DNA from: Kordiimonas gwangyangensis DSM 19435 = JCM 12864 | Lineage (GTDB): Bacteria > Pseudomonadota > Alphaproteobacteria > Sphingomonadales > Kordiimonadaceae | DNA length: 64,000 nt | Direction of reading: 5' to 3' | NCBI RefSeq assembly: GCF_000375545.1 | Contig: NZ_AQXF01000002.1 | Span: 427,829-491,828, forward strand | Part shown: positions 1-8,276 of the stretch, in pieces | How positions within the stretch are numbered: the first letter of the stretch is position 1 | How the letters are laid out: the number at the start of each line of letters is the position of its first letter | The notes under the pieces: model-generated | Database searches by the model: none | Told to the model about the DNA's origin: nothing | The model's input: the letters and a program-made list of their open reading frames with translations, nothing else | Program-made: the position numbers and the translations under genes

Positions 1-215
1 ATACGGCCTTTTGGGAAACCGCCAATCCCGAGCGCGATGTCGAGATTAAGTGAACCTGTTGAAATCGTTTCGATTTCGATGCCACTCTCGCGTTGCCCCA
101 GCTTCATGACCGAGCCTTTACCGAAGGCTCTGTCGATTTGGCTGAGTGCCGCTTCGAGTGCTTTAGTCTTATCCATGGATGATCCCTTTACCAACTGCAG
201 TTCCGGCATTGACAT
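1..215 (-). CDS. recA: RecA recombinase, N-terminal part (gene runs off the left edge)
   Basis: RecA binds single-stranded DNA, drives homologous recombination and triggers LexA self-cleavage. The minus strand translates to the characteristic RecA N-terminus ([20 protein letters not shown], then the [16 protein letters not shown] segment before the Walker A loop). Only about 70 residues lie in the window; the ATPase core is beyond base 1. I place the start at the ATG ending at 215, preceded by AAGGGG about nine bases upstream; ATGs at 209 and 176 are in frame and also possible. It lies 123 bp downstream of cckA on the same strand, with LexA-like sites between the two. Confidence 0.95.
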   Translation of the reverse strand, partial: MSMPELQLVKGSSMDKTKALEAALSQIDRAFGKGSVMKLGQRESGIEIETISTGSLNLDIALGIGGFPKGR

Positions 216-265
216 GATTGGGTCCCCTTATTCCACAGGCTGATTTCCCTTGCAATGCCAGTTTT

Positions 266-312
266 GTACTTTATTTGTTCTCTTTGCGCAAACAAATTTT
301 CACTTTTTGTTC
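266..312. promoter_or_regulatory. Two LexA (SOS)-box-like sites upstream of recA
   Basis: Alphaproteobacterial LexA recognises the direct repeat GTTC-N7-GTTC. Two near matches lie here on the plus strand: GTAC-N7-GTTC at 266-280 and TTTC-N7-GTTC at 298-312, each with one mismatch in the first half-site. They sit 51-97 bp upstream of the recA start, where an SOS operator is expected. Their start-to-start spacing is 32 bp, about three helical turns. The spacer is AT-rich. The assignment is motif-based only. Confidence 0.5.
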
Positions 313-338
313 TCATGTCAATTTTGGAGAGAACAAAA

Positions 339-2729
339 TTAGCCCAAAATACCTTTGACCTGTTCGGCCAAGTCCTTGAGGGAGAAAGGTTTTGGCAGGA
401 ACTGGAACTCTTCCGCTTCCAAGTTCTGTCGGAACATATCTTCAGCATAACCGGAAACAAATATCACCGGAAGGTCCGGAAATTTCTTGCGCGCTTCTTT
501 CACGAGGGTCGGGCCGTCCATGTTCGGCATGATGACATCCGAAATGAGAAGGTCCACGCTCTCTTCCTCGTCCATGAGGATTTCGAGGCCGGCTTCACCT
601 GATGCCGCTTCGAGCACGCGGTAGCCCTTGTTTGTGAGCGCACGGCTGGCAAACATGCGCACTGGCGCTTCGTCCTCAACGATGAGGATTGTACCCTTGC
701 CCGTCAGGTCACGTGCTGGCGCCTCAATGCGTTTGCTTTCTTGCGCGTCTTCAGCACTACCCCTATGCGCCTTGAAGAACAGACGGAAGGTAGTGCCAAC
801 GTTCTCTTCCGAATCCACGAAGACAAAACCGCCGGTCTGCTTGACGATGCCGTAAACGGTTGCGAGACCAAGGCCAGTACCCTGCCCCACCTCCTTGGTG
901 GTGAAGAAGGGTTCAAAAATCTTTGAGAGATTGTCTTTCGGGATGCCGCAACCGGTATCCTCAACCTCAACCAGCACATAATCGTCCGGTACGATCACAT
1001 CATACTGCTCGATCATGCGGTGATCGGGGCCAACCATGCTGGTGCGGATCTCTAACTTGCCGCCACCAGGCATCGCGTCCCGTGCGTTCACGGCGAGATT
1101 GATGATCACCTGCTCAAGCTGCCCCTGGTCGACCTTGATCGGCTGGAGATCGCGGCCATGCACGACCTTCAGCTCAATGTTCTCACCGATCAGGCGCCGG
1201 ATGAGGTTAGAGAGCTCCGCCAGCACATCAGTCATCATCAGCACTTTTGGCCGGAGCGTCTGTTGGCGCGAGAACGCAAGCAGCTGACGCACCAGATTGG
1301 CGGCTCGGTTGGCATTCTGCTTGATCTGGATGATGTCAGAGAAGGACTGATCGCCAGCGTCATGACGAACGAGGAGCAGGTCACAGAAACCAATGATAGC
1401 AGTCAGCAAATTATTGAAGTCATGCGCGACACCGCCCGCGAGTTGACCAACAGCCTGCATTTTCTGCGCTTGCACAAACTGCCGTTCAAGGCTTTTTTCC
1501 TGCGTGGTATCGAGGAGATAAAGTATCGCCATCATCTGTTCGCCGACCAGCACCGGCGCAGATACCACCTGCCCTGAGCGTTCAGGATGCGAATTATAGA
1601 TGACTTCTACTGGTGTGGAGCCGGGCCGTCCCTCACAGCATAGTTCAATTGCCGACCGCAGTTCGTCACGGTCTTCTTTTTTCACGAGGTCGAGCACACT
1701 GGTTCCCGCAGCGACCTTACGTCCGGCGGGATGCAGGCGCAGCGGCCTGTTGAATTCGCGGACAGCCGCCGACTGATCAACGATCGCGACAGCAACCGGT
1801 GCGTTATCAAAAATGGGGTCGAGCAGAATTTGCTCACCATCGGCAAACTGGCCCGCGCTCGCGCGGTTCGCTTTGCAGAGGAAACGGTAGCGGCCGATTT
1901 CGCGGTCATCCTCGCGGGTTTCAAGCGGAAGGTCGATCACATCAACATCGATACGCCGATTGTTCGCGACAAGGAGTTGGCTGTCTTCATTCTTGAGTTG
2001 GATTTTGACTGGCATCTGGCCGTCTTCAAGTTCCAACCACTCGCGCAGCACCTCATTGATATAATGCGGGCGCCCCTCAGCATCCTCAAGCACAACCCCA
2101 CAACCCAGTTTCTCGAAAATCGGTACACCCCAGTTGCCGATGATCGAACGTTCATGATCCAGACGCTGGCGGTCGCCATCGCTGGCGACATTCCACATAA
2201 TATGCCGACGAATGCGTTTGCCGGATATGCTCAGGACGGTGCGGTCGTCAGTCTTGAGGTCAAAGGCTTTGCCGCCGCTGCCCGCCGTCAACACACTATT
2301 GAGAAGGGTGCTGAGATCAGATTGCTCACGTTTGCCGCGCAAAAGGTCCTGAAGGAAACGAATATGCCCAAGCGCAAGACGCTCAAAGGCTGCGTTCGAG
2401 GCAATAACCTCACCGCTCAGGTCGGTGATAACGACTGCGCGGCGCTCGAGGGCGACAAGCGCGTTCACGAGTTCGCGGTCCACCACTTCCTGACGATTTA
2501 TGGCCTGCCCGACCTGCCCGAGCGACCTGAGGAGCGTGAGCGCCGTCGCGATCAGGAGTGCACCGGAGATGGCAATCGCAACCGATAGCCCCCATAAAAC
2601 CCAAACGAGGAGCGATATACCCGCGGTACCGACGAGAGCTGCGAGCGCAACACTCAGCAGCTTCATCCCCGACTTGACCTCGCTCTCGACGAGCGCTTCC
2701 TTAACCGGTAGTGGCAGGCGACTTTCCAT
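339..2729 (-). CDS. cckA: Hybrid histidine kinase CckA
   Basis: CckA is the membrane-bound hybrid kinase/phosphatase at the top of the CckA-ChpT-CtrA relay controlling cell cycle and motility in alphaproteobacteria. The 796-residue product has two membrane segments near residues 23-68, PAS-like sensory regions, a HisKA domain with phospho-acceptor His436 ([11 protein letters not shown]), an ATPase domain with N, G1 (DTGCGIP) and G2 (GTGLGL) boxes, and a C-terminal receiver domain with Asp731 ([10 protein letters not shown]). AAGGGGAACC precedes the ATG. It follows flhB by 62 bp on the same strand, so flagellar transcription could read into it; recA lies next downstream. This order (fliQ-fliR-flhB near cckA near recA) is, as I recall, seen in other alphaproteobacteria. 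Confidence 0.93.
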   Translation of the reverse strand: MESRLPLPVKEALVESEVKSGMKLLSVALAALVGTAGISLLVWVLWGLSVAIAISGALLIATALTLLRSLGQVGQAINRQEVVDRELVNALVALERRAVVITDLSGEVIASNAAFERLALGHIRFLQDLLRGKREQSDLSTLLNSVLTAGSGGKAFDLKTDDRTVLSISGKRIRRHIMWNVASDGDRQRLDHERSIIGNWGVPIFEKLGCGVVLEDAEGRPHYINEVLREWLELEDGQMPVKIQLKNEDSQLLVANNRRIDVDVIDLPLETREDDREIGRYRFLCKANRASAGQFADGEQILLDPIFDNAPVAVAIVDQSAAVREFNRPLRLHPAGRKVAAGTSVLDLVKKEDRDELRSAIELCCEGRPGSTPVEVIYNSHPERSGQVVSAPVLVGEQMMAILYLLDTTQEKSLERQFVQAQKMQAVGQLAGGVAHDFNNLLTAIIGFCDLLLVRHDAGDQSFSDIIQIKQNANRAANLVRQLLAFSRQQTLRPKVLMMTDVLAELSNLIRRLIGENIELKVVHGRDLQPIKVDQGQLEQVIINLAVNARDAMPGGGKLEIRTSMVGPDHRMIEQYDVIVPDDYVLVEVEDTGCGIPKDNLSKIFEPFFTTKEVGQGTGLGLATVYGIVKQTGGFVFVDSEENVGTTFRLFFKAHRGSAEDAQESKRIEAPARDLTGKGTILIVEDEAPVRMFASRALTNKGYRVLEAASGEAGLEILMDEEESVDLLISDVIMPNMDGPTLVKEARKKFPDLPVIFVSGYAEDMFRQNLEAEEFQFLPKPFSLKDLAEQVKGILG

Positions 2730-2748
2730 GGTTCCCCTTTCCCGACTG

Positions 2749-2764
2749 GGCTAGAACACTAGCC
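2749..2764. other. Small hairpin between flhB and cckA
   Basis: A perfect 6-bp stem, GGCTAG-AACA-CTAGCC, lies in the 62-bp gap between the flhB stop and the cckA start. There is no T-run after it on the minus strand, so it is not a standard terminator. It could mark an RNA-processing point that separates cckA from the flagellar message, or be chance. Confidence 0.3.
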
Positions 2765-2791
2765 GGTGCCGGGCAAAAAATTCAACCCCTG

Positions 2792-3874
2792 TCAGCGCTT
2801 ACGCGACGAAAACCCGGCGCGTTTCAGCTTCATGATGTAACTGATCACACCCGCGACTGCCTTATAGTGCTCAGGTGGTATTTCTTCATCAATATCGACG
2901 CTGGCATGTAGGGCACGCGCAAGTGGCGGGTTTTCAATAATTGGAATGCCGTTCTCTTCGGCTAGTTCACGGATTTTGAACGCAACAGAATCAACCCCTT
3001 TAGCGATCAGTTTAGGCACATCCATCTGGCCGTGTTTATACTCGAGCGCGACGGCATAGTGGGTCGGGTTCGTGACAACCACATCTGCTTTCGGGATGTT
3101 GGCCATCATGCGCTGCATGGCGCGTTCACGCCGGATGGCGCGCAATTTACCTTTTACTTGCGGGTCACCGTCCGCCTGCTTGCGTTCGTCTTTCACTTCC
3201 TGCTTGGTCATGCGCATGCGTTTGATGAACTGATATTTCTGAAAGGAGTAGTCAATTGCAGCAACGATTGTGAGGAACACAAGTGTAGCGATAAGCAAAC
3301 GCACAACCATCGAATAGATCAGGCCCATCATATCGATGGTTGAGAGGAGCATGATCGTGTCAATAAGTTCCCGCTCCGGCAGGACAACGATGAGCACTGC
3401 TGTTGTGACACCAATGAGCTTCAATGTGAGCTTGATGAACTCGATGAATATCTTCGTCGAGAAAATCTTCTTGGCGCCCTTCATCGGCGACAATTTGGTG
3501 ATGTCCGGCTTGAATTTCTCAAAGGAAAATGTTGCGCCATGCTGCACATAGCTTGCCGCCAATGCTGTCACCACAAAAACCGAGAACGGAATGAGAAGTA
3601 GGATGAACACTTCGCGAAGCAGTACCACAAGATTGCTCATGGCTCCCACTTGATCAACGTCCAGCAAATGAACTGTTGTTAAATAGGCCTGTAGCTTCCG
3701 GGTTATTGTAAGGGCGATGAATGGTCCAAAACCAGCGACAACTGCGGTCCCTGCCAATAGCATGAACCAGGTTTTAAGCTCCTGACTGGACGCGACCTCG
3801 CCCTTTTTGTGAGCTTCCTCAAGCTTTTTCGGGGTCGGCTCCTCGGTCTTTTGACTGTCGTCTTCCTCAGCCAT
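2792..3874 (-). CDS. flhB: Flagellar export gate protein FlhB
   Basis: FlhB is the substrate-specificity switch of the flagellar type III export gate in the inner membrane. The 360-residue protein has a charged N-terminus, four membrane segments between roughly residues 35 and 205, and a cytoplasmic domain carrying the self-cleavage motif NPTH at 269-272. The C-terminal EIPPEHYKAVAGVISYIMKLKR segment is also typical. Length and motif indicate an intact, cleavable FlhB. It follows fliR by three bases, so translation is probably coupled. A second protein made only of the domain after the cleavage site is encoded at 6298-6651. Confidence 0.96.
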   Translation of the reverse strand: MAEEDDSQKTEEPTPKKLEEAHKKGEVASSQELKTWFMLLAGTAVVAGFGPFIALTITRKLQAYLTTVHLLDVDQVGAMSNLVVLLREVFILLLIPFSVFVVTALAASYVQHGATFSFEKFKPDITKLSPMKGAKKIFSTKIFIEFIKLTLKLIGVTTAVLIVVLPERELIDTIMLLSTIDMMGLIYSMVVRLLIATLVFLTIVAAIDYSFQKYQFIKRMRMTKQEVKDERKQADGDPQVKGKLRAIRRERAMQRMMANIPKADVVVTNPTHYAVALEYKHGQMDVPKLIAKGVDSVAFKIRELAEENGIPIIENPPLARALHASVDIDEEIPPEHYKAVAGVISYIMKLKRAGFSSRKR

Positions 3875-3877
3875 TCC

Positions 3878-4636
3878 CTACCCCATGAAATCCAGTAGCA
3901 GGTCACGCATCCGGTCGGTGAACAGTTGCATCATACCGCCCATCAGGATCATCATCAGCGCAAAGCCCATGAAGATATTCACCGGCATACCGATAAAGAA
4001 CACCTGAAAGCCCTGCGCCATACGCGCGATAAGACCAAGGCTTGTATTAAAGACAATGCTGTAGACGATGAACGGCGCGGCCATATGGAAACCAAGCAGG
4101 AAGGACGCGCTCACCATATTGGTGATCAACGTGGCAAGGTCAGCGTAGGCAAGCGGCTCACCTACGGGGAATTTCTGGTAGCTGTGGGCCATGCCCATGA
4201 TCATGAGGTGATGCAGGTCCAGTACGACGATCATTGTAATGGCGATGTAGGTCATAAAGGCTGCGACAATAGCACTTTGTGAACCTTGGGCCGGGTCAAA
4301 GCTCTGCGCAGCGCCAAGCCCTGTCTGGAACGCTATGACGGTGCCCGCCACATGGGTCGCTGACATCAGGATACGTGTGGCGAGGCCAATGATCAGCCCC
4401 ACCAGCAACTCCCCAAGCAGTAACGCAAACAGCGCAAACACATTCTGCGGCATTGGCGGCAAAAGATCGCGCACGCTTGAATAAACAATCAGCGACAGCG
4501 CAAATGCGAAAGCCACACGCATTCTTTGCGGGATGGTGGTATCGCCGAGGACCGGCATCACCATAACAAGGGCGGCGAGCCGCACGGTGACAAGCAAAAA
4601 GCCAAACGCCTCGGCAGGTAATACCTCGCCCAGCAT
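3878..4636 (-). CDS. fliR: Flagellar export gate protein FliR
   Basis: FliR is an inner-membrane core subunit of the flagellar export gate, assembling with FliP and FliQ. The 252-residue, highly hydrophobic protein has about six membrane segments and typical family stretches (RLAALVMVMPVLGDTTIPQRMR near the N-terminus, then MRVAFAFAL). Usual family length is about 250-260 residues. It sits between fliQ (three-base gap) and flhB (three-base gap) in the standard fliQ-fliR-flhB order. Confidence 0.95.
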   Translation of the reverse strand: MLGEVLPAEAFGFLLVTVRLAALVMVMPVLGDTTIPQRMRVAFAFALSLIVYSSVRDLLPPMPQNVFALFALLLGELLVGLIIGLATRILMSATHVAGTVIAFQTGLGAAQSFDPAQGSQSAIVAAFMTYIAITMIVVLDLHHLMIMGMAHSYQKFPVGEPLAYADLATLITNMVSASFLLGFHMAAPFIVYSIVFNTSLGLIARMAQGFQVFFIGMPVNIFMGFALMMILMGGMMQLFTDRMRDLLLDFMG

Positions 4637-4639
4637 GAT

Positions 4640-4906
4640 CTAACCGCCCGCGATAATACGTTCGGAGATTCTGAGCATGAAGGCGGAAAGGTTGCGACCC
4701 ATATAGGGCAGCGCAATGAGAAGGACGGAAAAGATGGCGATGATTTTCGGCACGAAGGTCAACGTCATCTCTTGAAGCTGCGTTAGGGTCTGGAAGAAGG
4801 CGATTGCCAAGCCAACCACGAGGCCGACAGCCAGAATGGGGCCGCATGTCAACAGCAGAACTGTCAAAGCGTCCCTCGCGACCTCAAGCACGTCTGGACC
4901 GGTCAC
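4640..4906 (-). CDS. fliQ: Flagellar export gate protein FliQ
   Basis: FliQ is a small two-helix membrane subunit of the flagellar export gate. The 88-residue product has two hydrophobic segments and the family signature around FFQTLTQLQEMTLTFVPKI in the loop and second helix. Length matches the family (about 88-90). It is placed between fliE and fliR. Three bases separate its stop from the fliR start, which suggests translational coupling. Confidence 0.95.
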   Translation of the reverse strand: MTGPDVLEVARDALTVLLLTCGPILAVGLVVGLAIAFFQTLTQLQEMTLTFVPKIIAIFSVLLIALPYMGRNLSAFMLRISERIIAGG

Positions 4907-4939
4907 AAATCGTACCCCCGTGGTTTCAGGCTTTAATGC

Positions 4940-5263
4940 CTAGATTGGCATCTTCAGGATATCATTGTAGGCGGAAATGACCTTGTCACGCACGCTGATA
5001 ACGGTGTCCACCACCATCTCGGCGTTGGAAACTGCTGTCACCACATCGACCATATCCGCCTGGCTCACCAGAGCCTTTGCGCTGGTCATCTCAGCGGTTT
5101 CAGTGGCCTTCTGGACATTGCCGATCGCATCGTCAACAAGCGCACCAAATGCAGAGTTGTTTTGAATGCCATCCATACCGTCGCGGGCCCCGAGGGAGCC
5201 GGACTGCATCTGTTTCGTAGCCTGTGAATAGGCGTTTACTGCATCAAGTTGCTTGATATTCAT
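4940..5263 (-). CDS. fliE: Flagellar hook-basal body protein FliE
   Basis: FliE joins the MS ring and export gate to the proximal rod. The 107-residue protein ends in the conserved C-terminal region (VDVVTAVSNAEMVVDTVISVRDKVISAYNDILKMPI), which matches FliE proteins. It has no signal peptide, as expected for a protein exported by the flagellar type III system. It follows flgC by nine bases and precedes fliQ by 33 bases in the flgB-flgC-fliE rod cluster. Confidence 0.94.
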   Translation of the reverse strand: MNIKQLDAVNAYSQATKQMQSGSLGARDGMDGIQNNSAFGALVDDAIGNVQKATETAEMTSAKALVSQADMVDVVTAVSNAEMVVDTVISVRDKVISAYNDILKMPI

Positions 5264-5272
5264 CGCTTATTC

Positions 5273-5680
5273 CTAGCGCAGCAGGTCAAGGGTCATGGTT
5301 GCCATGCGGCGGGTGGCCTCAAGCGCGTTCAGGTTGGACTGGTAGGTCCGCTGCGCCTGGCGCATATCCATCATCTCGATGAGACCATTGACGTTTGAGG
5401 TTTTGATATAACCAGCCTCGTCAGCCGCAGGGTTACCCGGATCATATTTCTTGCCGAACTCTTTTTCGTCATATGCGACCGCACCCGGCTTGACGAGTGT
5501 TACACCGCTTGCACGGTCAAGCTCGGTCTGGAAGGTCACGATCTTCCGACGATAGGGGTCAGCGCCCGGCTCCATCGCGATGGAATCCTGGTTCGCAATG
5601 TTCTCGGAAATCACACGCATACGCACGGACTGAGCACGTAGCCCAGCTGCCGACGCCATCATGGCATTTTGTAGATCCAT
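5273..5680 (-). CDS. flgC: Flagellar proximal rod protein FlgC
   Basis: FlgC is a proximal rod subunit exported through the flagellar channel. The 135-residue product begins with the rod-protein N-terminal motif (MMASAAGLRAQSVRMRVISENIANQDS) and ends with the matching C-terminal helix (QRTYQSNLNALEATRRMATMTLDLLR). Both helices pair in the assembled rod. The internal region PGADPYRRK is typical. It sits between flgB and fliE on one strand. Confidence 0.95.
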   Translation of the reverse strand: MDLQNAMMASAAGLRAQSVRMRVISENIANQDSIAMEPGADPYRRKIVTFQTELDRASGVTLVKPGAVAYDEKEFGKKYDPGNPAADEAGYIKTSNVNGLIEMMDMRQAQRTYQSNLNALEATRRMATMTLDLLR

Positions 5681-5722
5681 TGTCTGTCCCTTGCCTTTGG
5701 TCCAGCAGAAGCAGCCTATATT

Positions 5723-6145
5723 CTAGCGGCCGCTATCCTTTCCGATGGCTTTCTTCAAAAGCCCCAAGTTCTTTTTGTAGAGGTTGATAACCATGCCATA
5801 TTCCATCTGGTTATTGGCAAGTGTCATCATTTCCTCTTCGAGCACTACAGAGTTACCGTTGGGCGATTCCTCACGGCCCTTCGCCTCTGAGATACGGTAG
5901 TTGCCCACCGTGCCGCCCGAAAGATCCATATGGCGAGCGTTACCCGAACGCATCTGAACCGATGACGTCTTGCCGCCAGACAGTTCTTCCACGAGGCCCG
6001 AAAACTCCTGTTTATCCAGCTCTTTAGCGCGATAACCGGGTGTATCAGCCTGCGAGATATTCTCGGTAATAACAGACTGATTATGGTTCAGCCAGCCAAG
6101 CCGCTGCTTCAGCGCCGCCATAATCGGTATGTTCGTCAAGTCCAT
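5723..6145 (-). CDS. flgB: Flagellar proximal rod protein FlgB
   Basis: FlgB is a proximal rod subunit. The 140-residue product starts MDLTNIPIMAALKQRLGWLNHNQ and carries the ENISQADTPGYRAKELD rod motif. I chose the ATG at 6145 because GGAG lies seven bases upstream and the homologous region begins there; an in-frame ATG at 6199 would add 18 residues unlike the family. It is the first gene of the minus-strand flagellar run and starts about 150 bp from the divergent FlhB-like gene, so the gap should hold both promoters. Confidence 0.94.
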   Translation of the reverse strand: MDLTNIPIMAALKQRLGWLNHNQSVITENISQADTPGYRAKELDKQEFSGLVEELSGGKTSSVQMRSGNARHMDLSGGTVGNYRISEAKGREESPNGNSVVLEEEMMTLANNQMEYGMVINLYKKNLGLLKKAIGKDSGR

Positions 6146-6297
6146 GTCAACTCCGGGCAGTTTGCCTGAATTAATATTTTTACGACTATAACATGACACA
6201 GCTTAGGTTAACAAGTTGCAAACATGCCTTATTTTCCAACGCCCTGCCCTACGCTAATGCGCTTGCTTTTTTTCGCGGCCTGTCGCTCAATAGTGTG

Positions 6298-6651
6298 ATG
6301 ACAGACCATGACGCCAAACCTGTACCGAACACTAAAGCTGTTGCCATCAGCCGTGAAAGCGAGGACAGCGCCGCGAAAATTACGGCTAAAGGGCATGGTT
6401 TTCTAGCCGAGAAAATTCTTGATATCGCCTTCGCAGAAGGCGTAAAGGTCCGCCAGGACAAAGATTTGGTGGAACTACTCGATGCCTTTGGTGTCGACTG
6501 CCCGGTGCCGTTTGAGGCCCTGCATGCGGTTTCCGTCATTCTCGAGAGGGTCTATGCGGAAAACCGCCGTATGGAGGCGGGCCGCACAGCACCAATGGGC
6601 GATAGCGTGGAAGTGCCGGTCGCCAACCCCATGACCGAAGCGGATTACTGA
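6298..6651 (+). CDS. Stand-alone FlhB C-terminal-domain protein
   Basis: This 118-residue protein resembles only the cytoplasmic domain of FlhB after the NPTH cleavage site. KAVAISRESEDSAAKITAKGHGFLAEKILDIAFAEGV parallels YAVALEYKHGQMDVPKLIAKGVDSVAFKIRELAEENGI in the FlhB at 2792-3874, and the later CPVPFEALHAVSVILERVYAENR parallels EIPPEHYKAVAGVISYIMKLKR. It lacks NPTH and all membrane segments. Orphan FlhB-like proteins of this kind (the YlqH/FlhX type) are known, with an unclear or accessory export role. I chose the ATG at 6298; upstream in-frame ATGs would add non-conserved residues. It is followed three bases later by fliO. Confidence 0.8.
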   Translation: MTDHDAKPVPNTKAVAISRESEDSAAKITAKGHGFLAEKILDIAFAEGVKVRQDKDLVELLDAFGVDCPVPFEALHAVSVILERVYAENRRMEAGRTAPMGDSVEVPVANPMTEADY

Positions 6652-6654
6652 AAC

Positions 6655-6951
6655 ATGGAATATCTGGGTGTCTTTTCAGTTCTATTCATCATGCTCGGCG
6701 CACTCGCGCTTATGGCATGGCTTGTGCGTCGCTTCGGGCTTCTGCCCGGCACCGTCAGCATCAAGCCCGGTGACAAAGAACTGGAAATTATCTCAAACAA
6801 GCTCCTCGACGCCCGCACCCGCCTTGTTGTGGTGCGCTGGCGCGGTACGGACTATCTGATTGGTACCGGGCCAAATGGCGTCACCACGATTGACAGTGAC
6901 AAACCCGATTTCGCCGCTATGGTCGAAGCGAATAAGGGGGGCAAACCATGA
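6655..6951 (+). CDS. fliO: Flagellar biosynthesis protein FliO
   Basis: FliO helps assemble the FliP ring of the flagellar export gate. The 98-residue protein has one N-terminal membrane segment (residues about 5-27) followed by a small cytoplasmic domain with the FliO-type pattern (LEIISNKLLDARTRLVVVRWRGTDYLIGTGPNGVTTID). FliO is poorly conserved, so part of the call rests on position: it lies directly upstream of fliP and overlaps it by four bases (ATGA), which implies coupled translation. Confidence 0.85.
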   Translation: MEYLGVFSVLFIMLGALALMAWLVRRFGLLPGTVSIKPGDKELEIISNKLLDARTRLVVVRWRGTDYLIGTGPNGVTTIDSDKPDFAAMVEANKGGKP

Positions 6952-7757
6952 GCGCATCTAACATCGGTATAGTCGCACGGCACCGGAAACTGATCGTGCG
7001 TAGCGCAATTTTTGCGGCGCCACTTGTGCTCGCGTGCTCGCTTTTGCTGTCTAGCCCTACTCTCGCGCAGTCCATAAGTCTTGACCTTGGCCAGTCGGGT
7101 TCGCTGAGCGGGCGTGTGGTACAAATGATCCTCTTGATGACGGTGCTCAGCCTCGCGCCCAGCATTCTCATCATGATGACAAGCTTCACGCGCATGGTGA
7201 TCGTTTTTTCACTGCTCCGTAGCGCGCTTGGGACACAGCAGTCGCCGCCAAACATCGTCATTGTCTCGCTATCACTTTTTCTTACCGGCTATGTCATGGC
7301 ACCAACCCTTACAGCGGCATGGGACCAGGGCATTCAGCCGCTCATCAATGAAGAGATTGACGAAGTCGAAGCCTACAACCGCGCGTCTGTACCCATGCGG
7401 AACTTCATGCTGTCGCAGGTCCGGGAAAAAGACCTCGAGCTCTTCATGACCTTGGCAAATGACCCGGCTGAACAGAGCCCGGAAACAGTGCCGATGACCA
7501 CGCTCATACCCGCGTTCATGATCTCAGAGATCAGGCGGGCGTTTGAGATCGGTTTCCTGCTCTACGTACCTTTTGTTGTGATCGACATGGTCGTTGCGTC
7601 AATTCTGATGTCCATGGGCATGATGATGTTGCCGCCGGTCATGATTGCCATGCCGTTCAAGCTTATCTTCTTTGTACTTGTGGATGGCTGGAATCTGGTT
7701 GCTGGTTCGCTCGTGCAAAGTTTTGGCACCGCACCGCCGCCAGGTGTTGGTCAATAG
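6948..7757 (+). CDS. fliP: Flagellar export gate protein FliP
   Basis: FliP forms the pentameric core of the flagellar export gate. The 269-residue protein has an N-terminal signal sequence (FAAPLVLACSLLLSSPTLAQS), as many FliP proteins do, then the family core: LSLAPSILIMMTSFTRMVIVFSLLRSALG, the SPPNIVIVSLSLFLTGYVMAP helix and the C-terminal VASILMSMGMMMLPPVMIAMPFKL segment. It overlaps fliO by four bases and ends 33 bases from a convergent VOC gene. No clear terminator is visible in that gap. Confidence 0.96.
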   Translation: MSASNIGIVARHRKLIVRSAIFAAPLVLACSLLLSSPTLAQSISLDLGQSGSLSGRVVQMILLMTVLSLAPSILIMMTSFTRMVIVFSLLRSALGTQQSPPNIVIVSLSLFLTGYVMAPTLTAAWDQGIQPLINEEIDEVEAYNRASVPMRNFMLSQVREKDLELFMTLANDPAEQSPETVPMTTLIPAFMISEIRRAFEIGFLLYVPFVVIDMVVASILMSMGMMMLPPVMIAMPFKLIFFVLVDGWNLVAGSLVQSFGTAPPPGVGQ

Positions 7758-7790
7758 CCGCACCCAATGCTTTAGTTAGGGTTGCTAATT

Positions 7791-8204
7791 TTATTGAGAG
7801 CCCGTCATTGGTGGGTCGCCAACCTGCTCCCAAAGCTCGATCTTGGTGCCCTCAGGGTCGAGTATCCAGGCAAATTTGCCGTACTCATACTCTTCCATTT
7901 CACCTACCTGCTCGATGCCGGCAGCTTTCAGGCGTTCAAGCAGTGCCTCAAGGCCGCGGACCCGCAAATTGATCATGAAATCCCGGCCTGATGGGCGGAA
8001 ATATTCACTTTCCTTGCGGAAGGGTCCCCAGACAAAATAGCCGGTCTTTTCCGGGTCGTCGTCTTCGCGAAACAGGAAGCTCGCGCCGGTGCCATCAAAT
8101 GGGAAGCCAAGTTTGTCTTTGTACCAGTTGGCCAAAGCGTCCCTGTCTTGGCATTTGAAGAAAATACCACCAACACCGGTGATAACGCCGTCCTGTTTGC
8201 TCAT
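7791..8204 (-). CDS. VOC (glyoxalase/dioxygenase-fold) family protein
   Basis: The 137-residue product has a single vicinal-oxygen-chelate module: an N-terminal GGIFFKCQDRDALANWYKDKLGF half and a C-terminal FAWILDPEGTKIELWEQ half with the usual Glu metal-ligand position. The substrate cannot be read from sequence. The ATG at 8204 is chosen because GAGGAG lies seven bases upstream; an in-frame ATG at 8231 is less likely. It is the gene after prfC on the minus strand, about 70 bp away, and converges on fliP. A lone member of a very large family, with no contextual clue to function. Confidence 0.8.
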   Translation of the reverse strand: MSKQDGVITGVGGIFFKCQDRDALANWYKDKLGFPFDGTGASFLFREDDDPEKTGYFVWGPFRKESEYFRPSGRDFMINLRVRGLEALLERLKAAGIEQVGEMEEYEYGKFAWILDPEGTKIELWEQVGDPPMTGSQ

Positions 8205-8242
8205 GCTTTGTCTCCTCATATGCGAAGACAAAGCCTAGCGCG

Positions 8243-8267
8243 AAGGGCCGCCAGTGGCGACCCTTTT
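8243..8267. terminator. Weak hairpin between prfC and the VOC gene
   Basis: AAGGG-C-CGCC-AGT-GGCG-A-CCCTT forms a stem of nine pairs with one internal mismatch. A short T-run follows on the plus strand only. On the minus strand, the coding strand of both neighbours, it lacks a T-tract, so termination there is doubtful. Confidence 0.35.
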
Positions 8268-8276
8268 ACAGCATTA

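Noticed and set aside
6180..6225. CtrA-box-like TTAACC half-site in the flgB/FlhB-like gap
   Set aside because: Only one half of TTAA-N7-TTAA is present; too weak to call.
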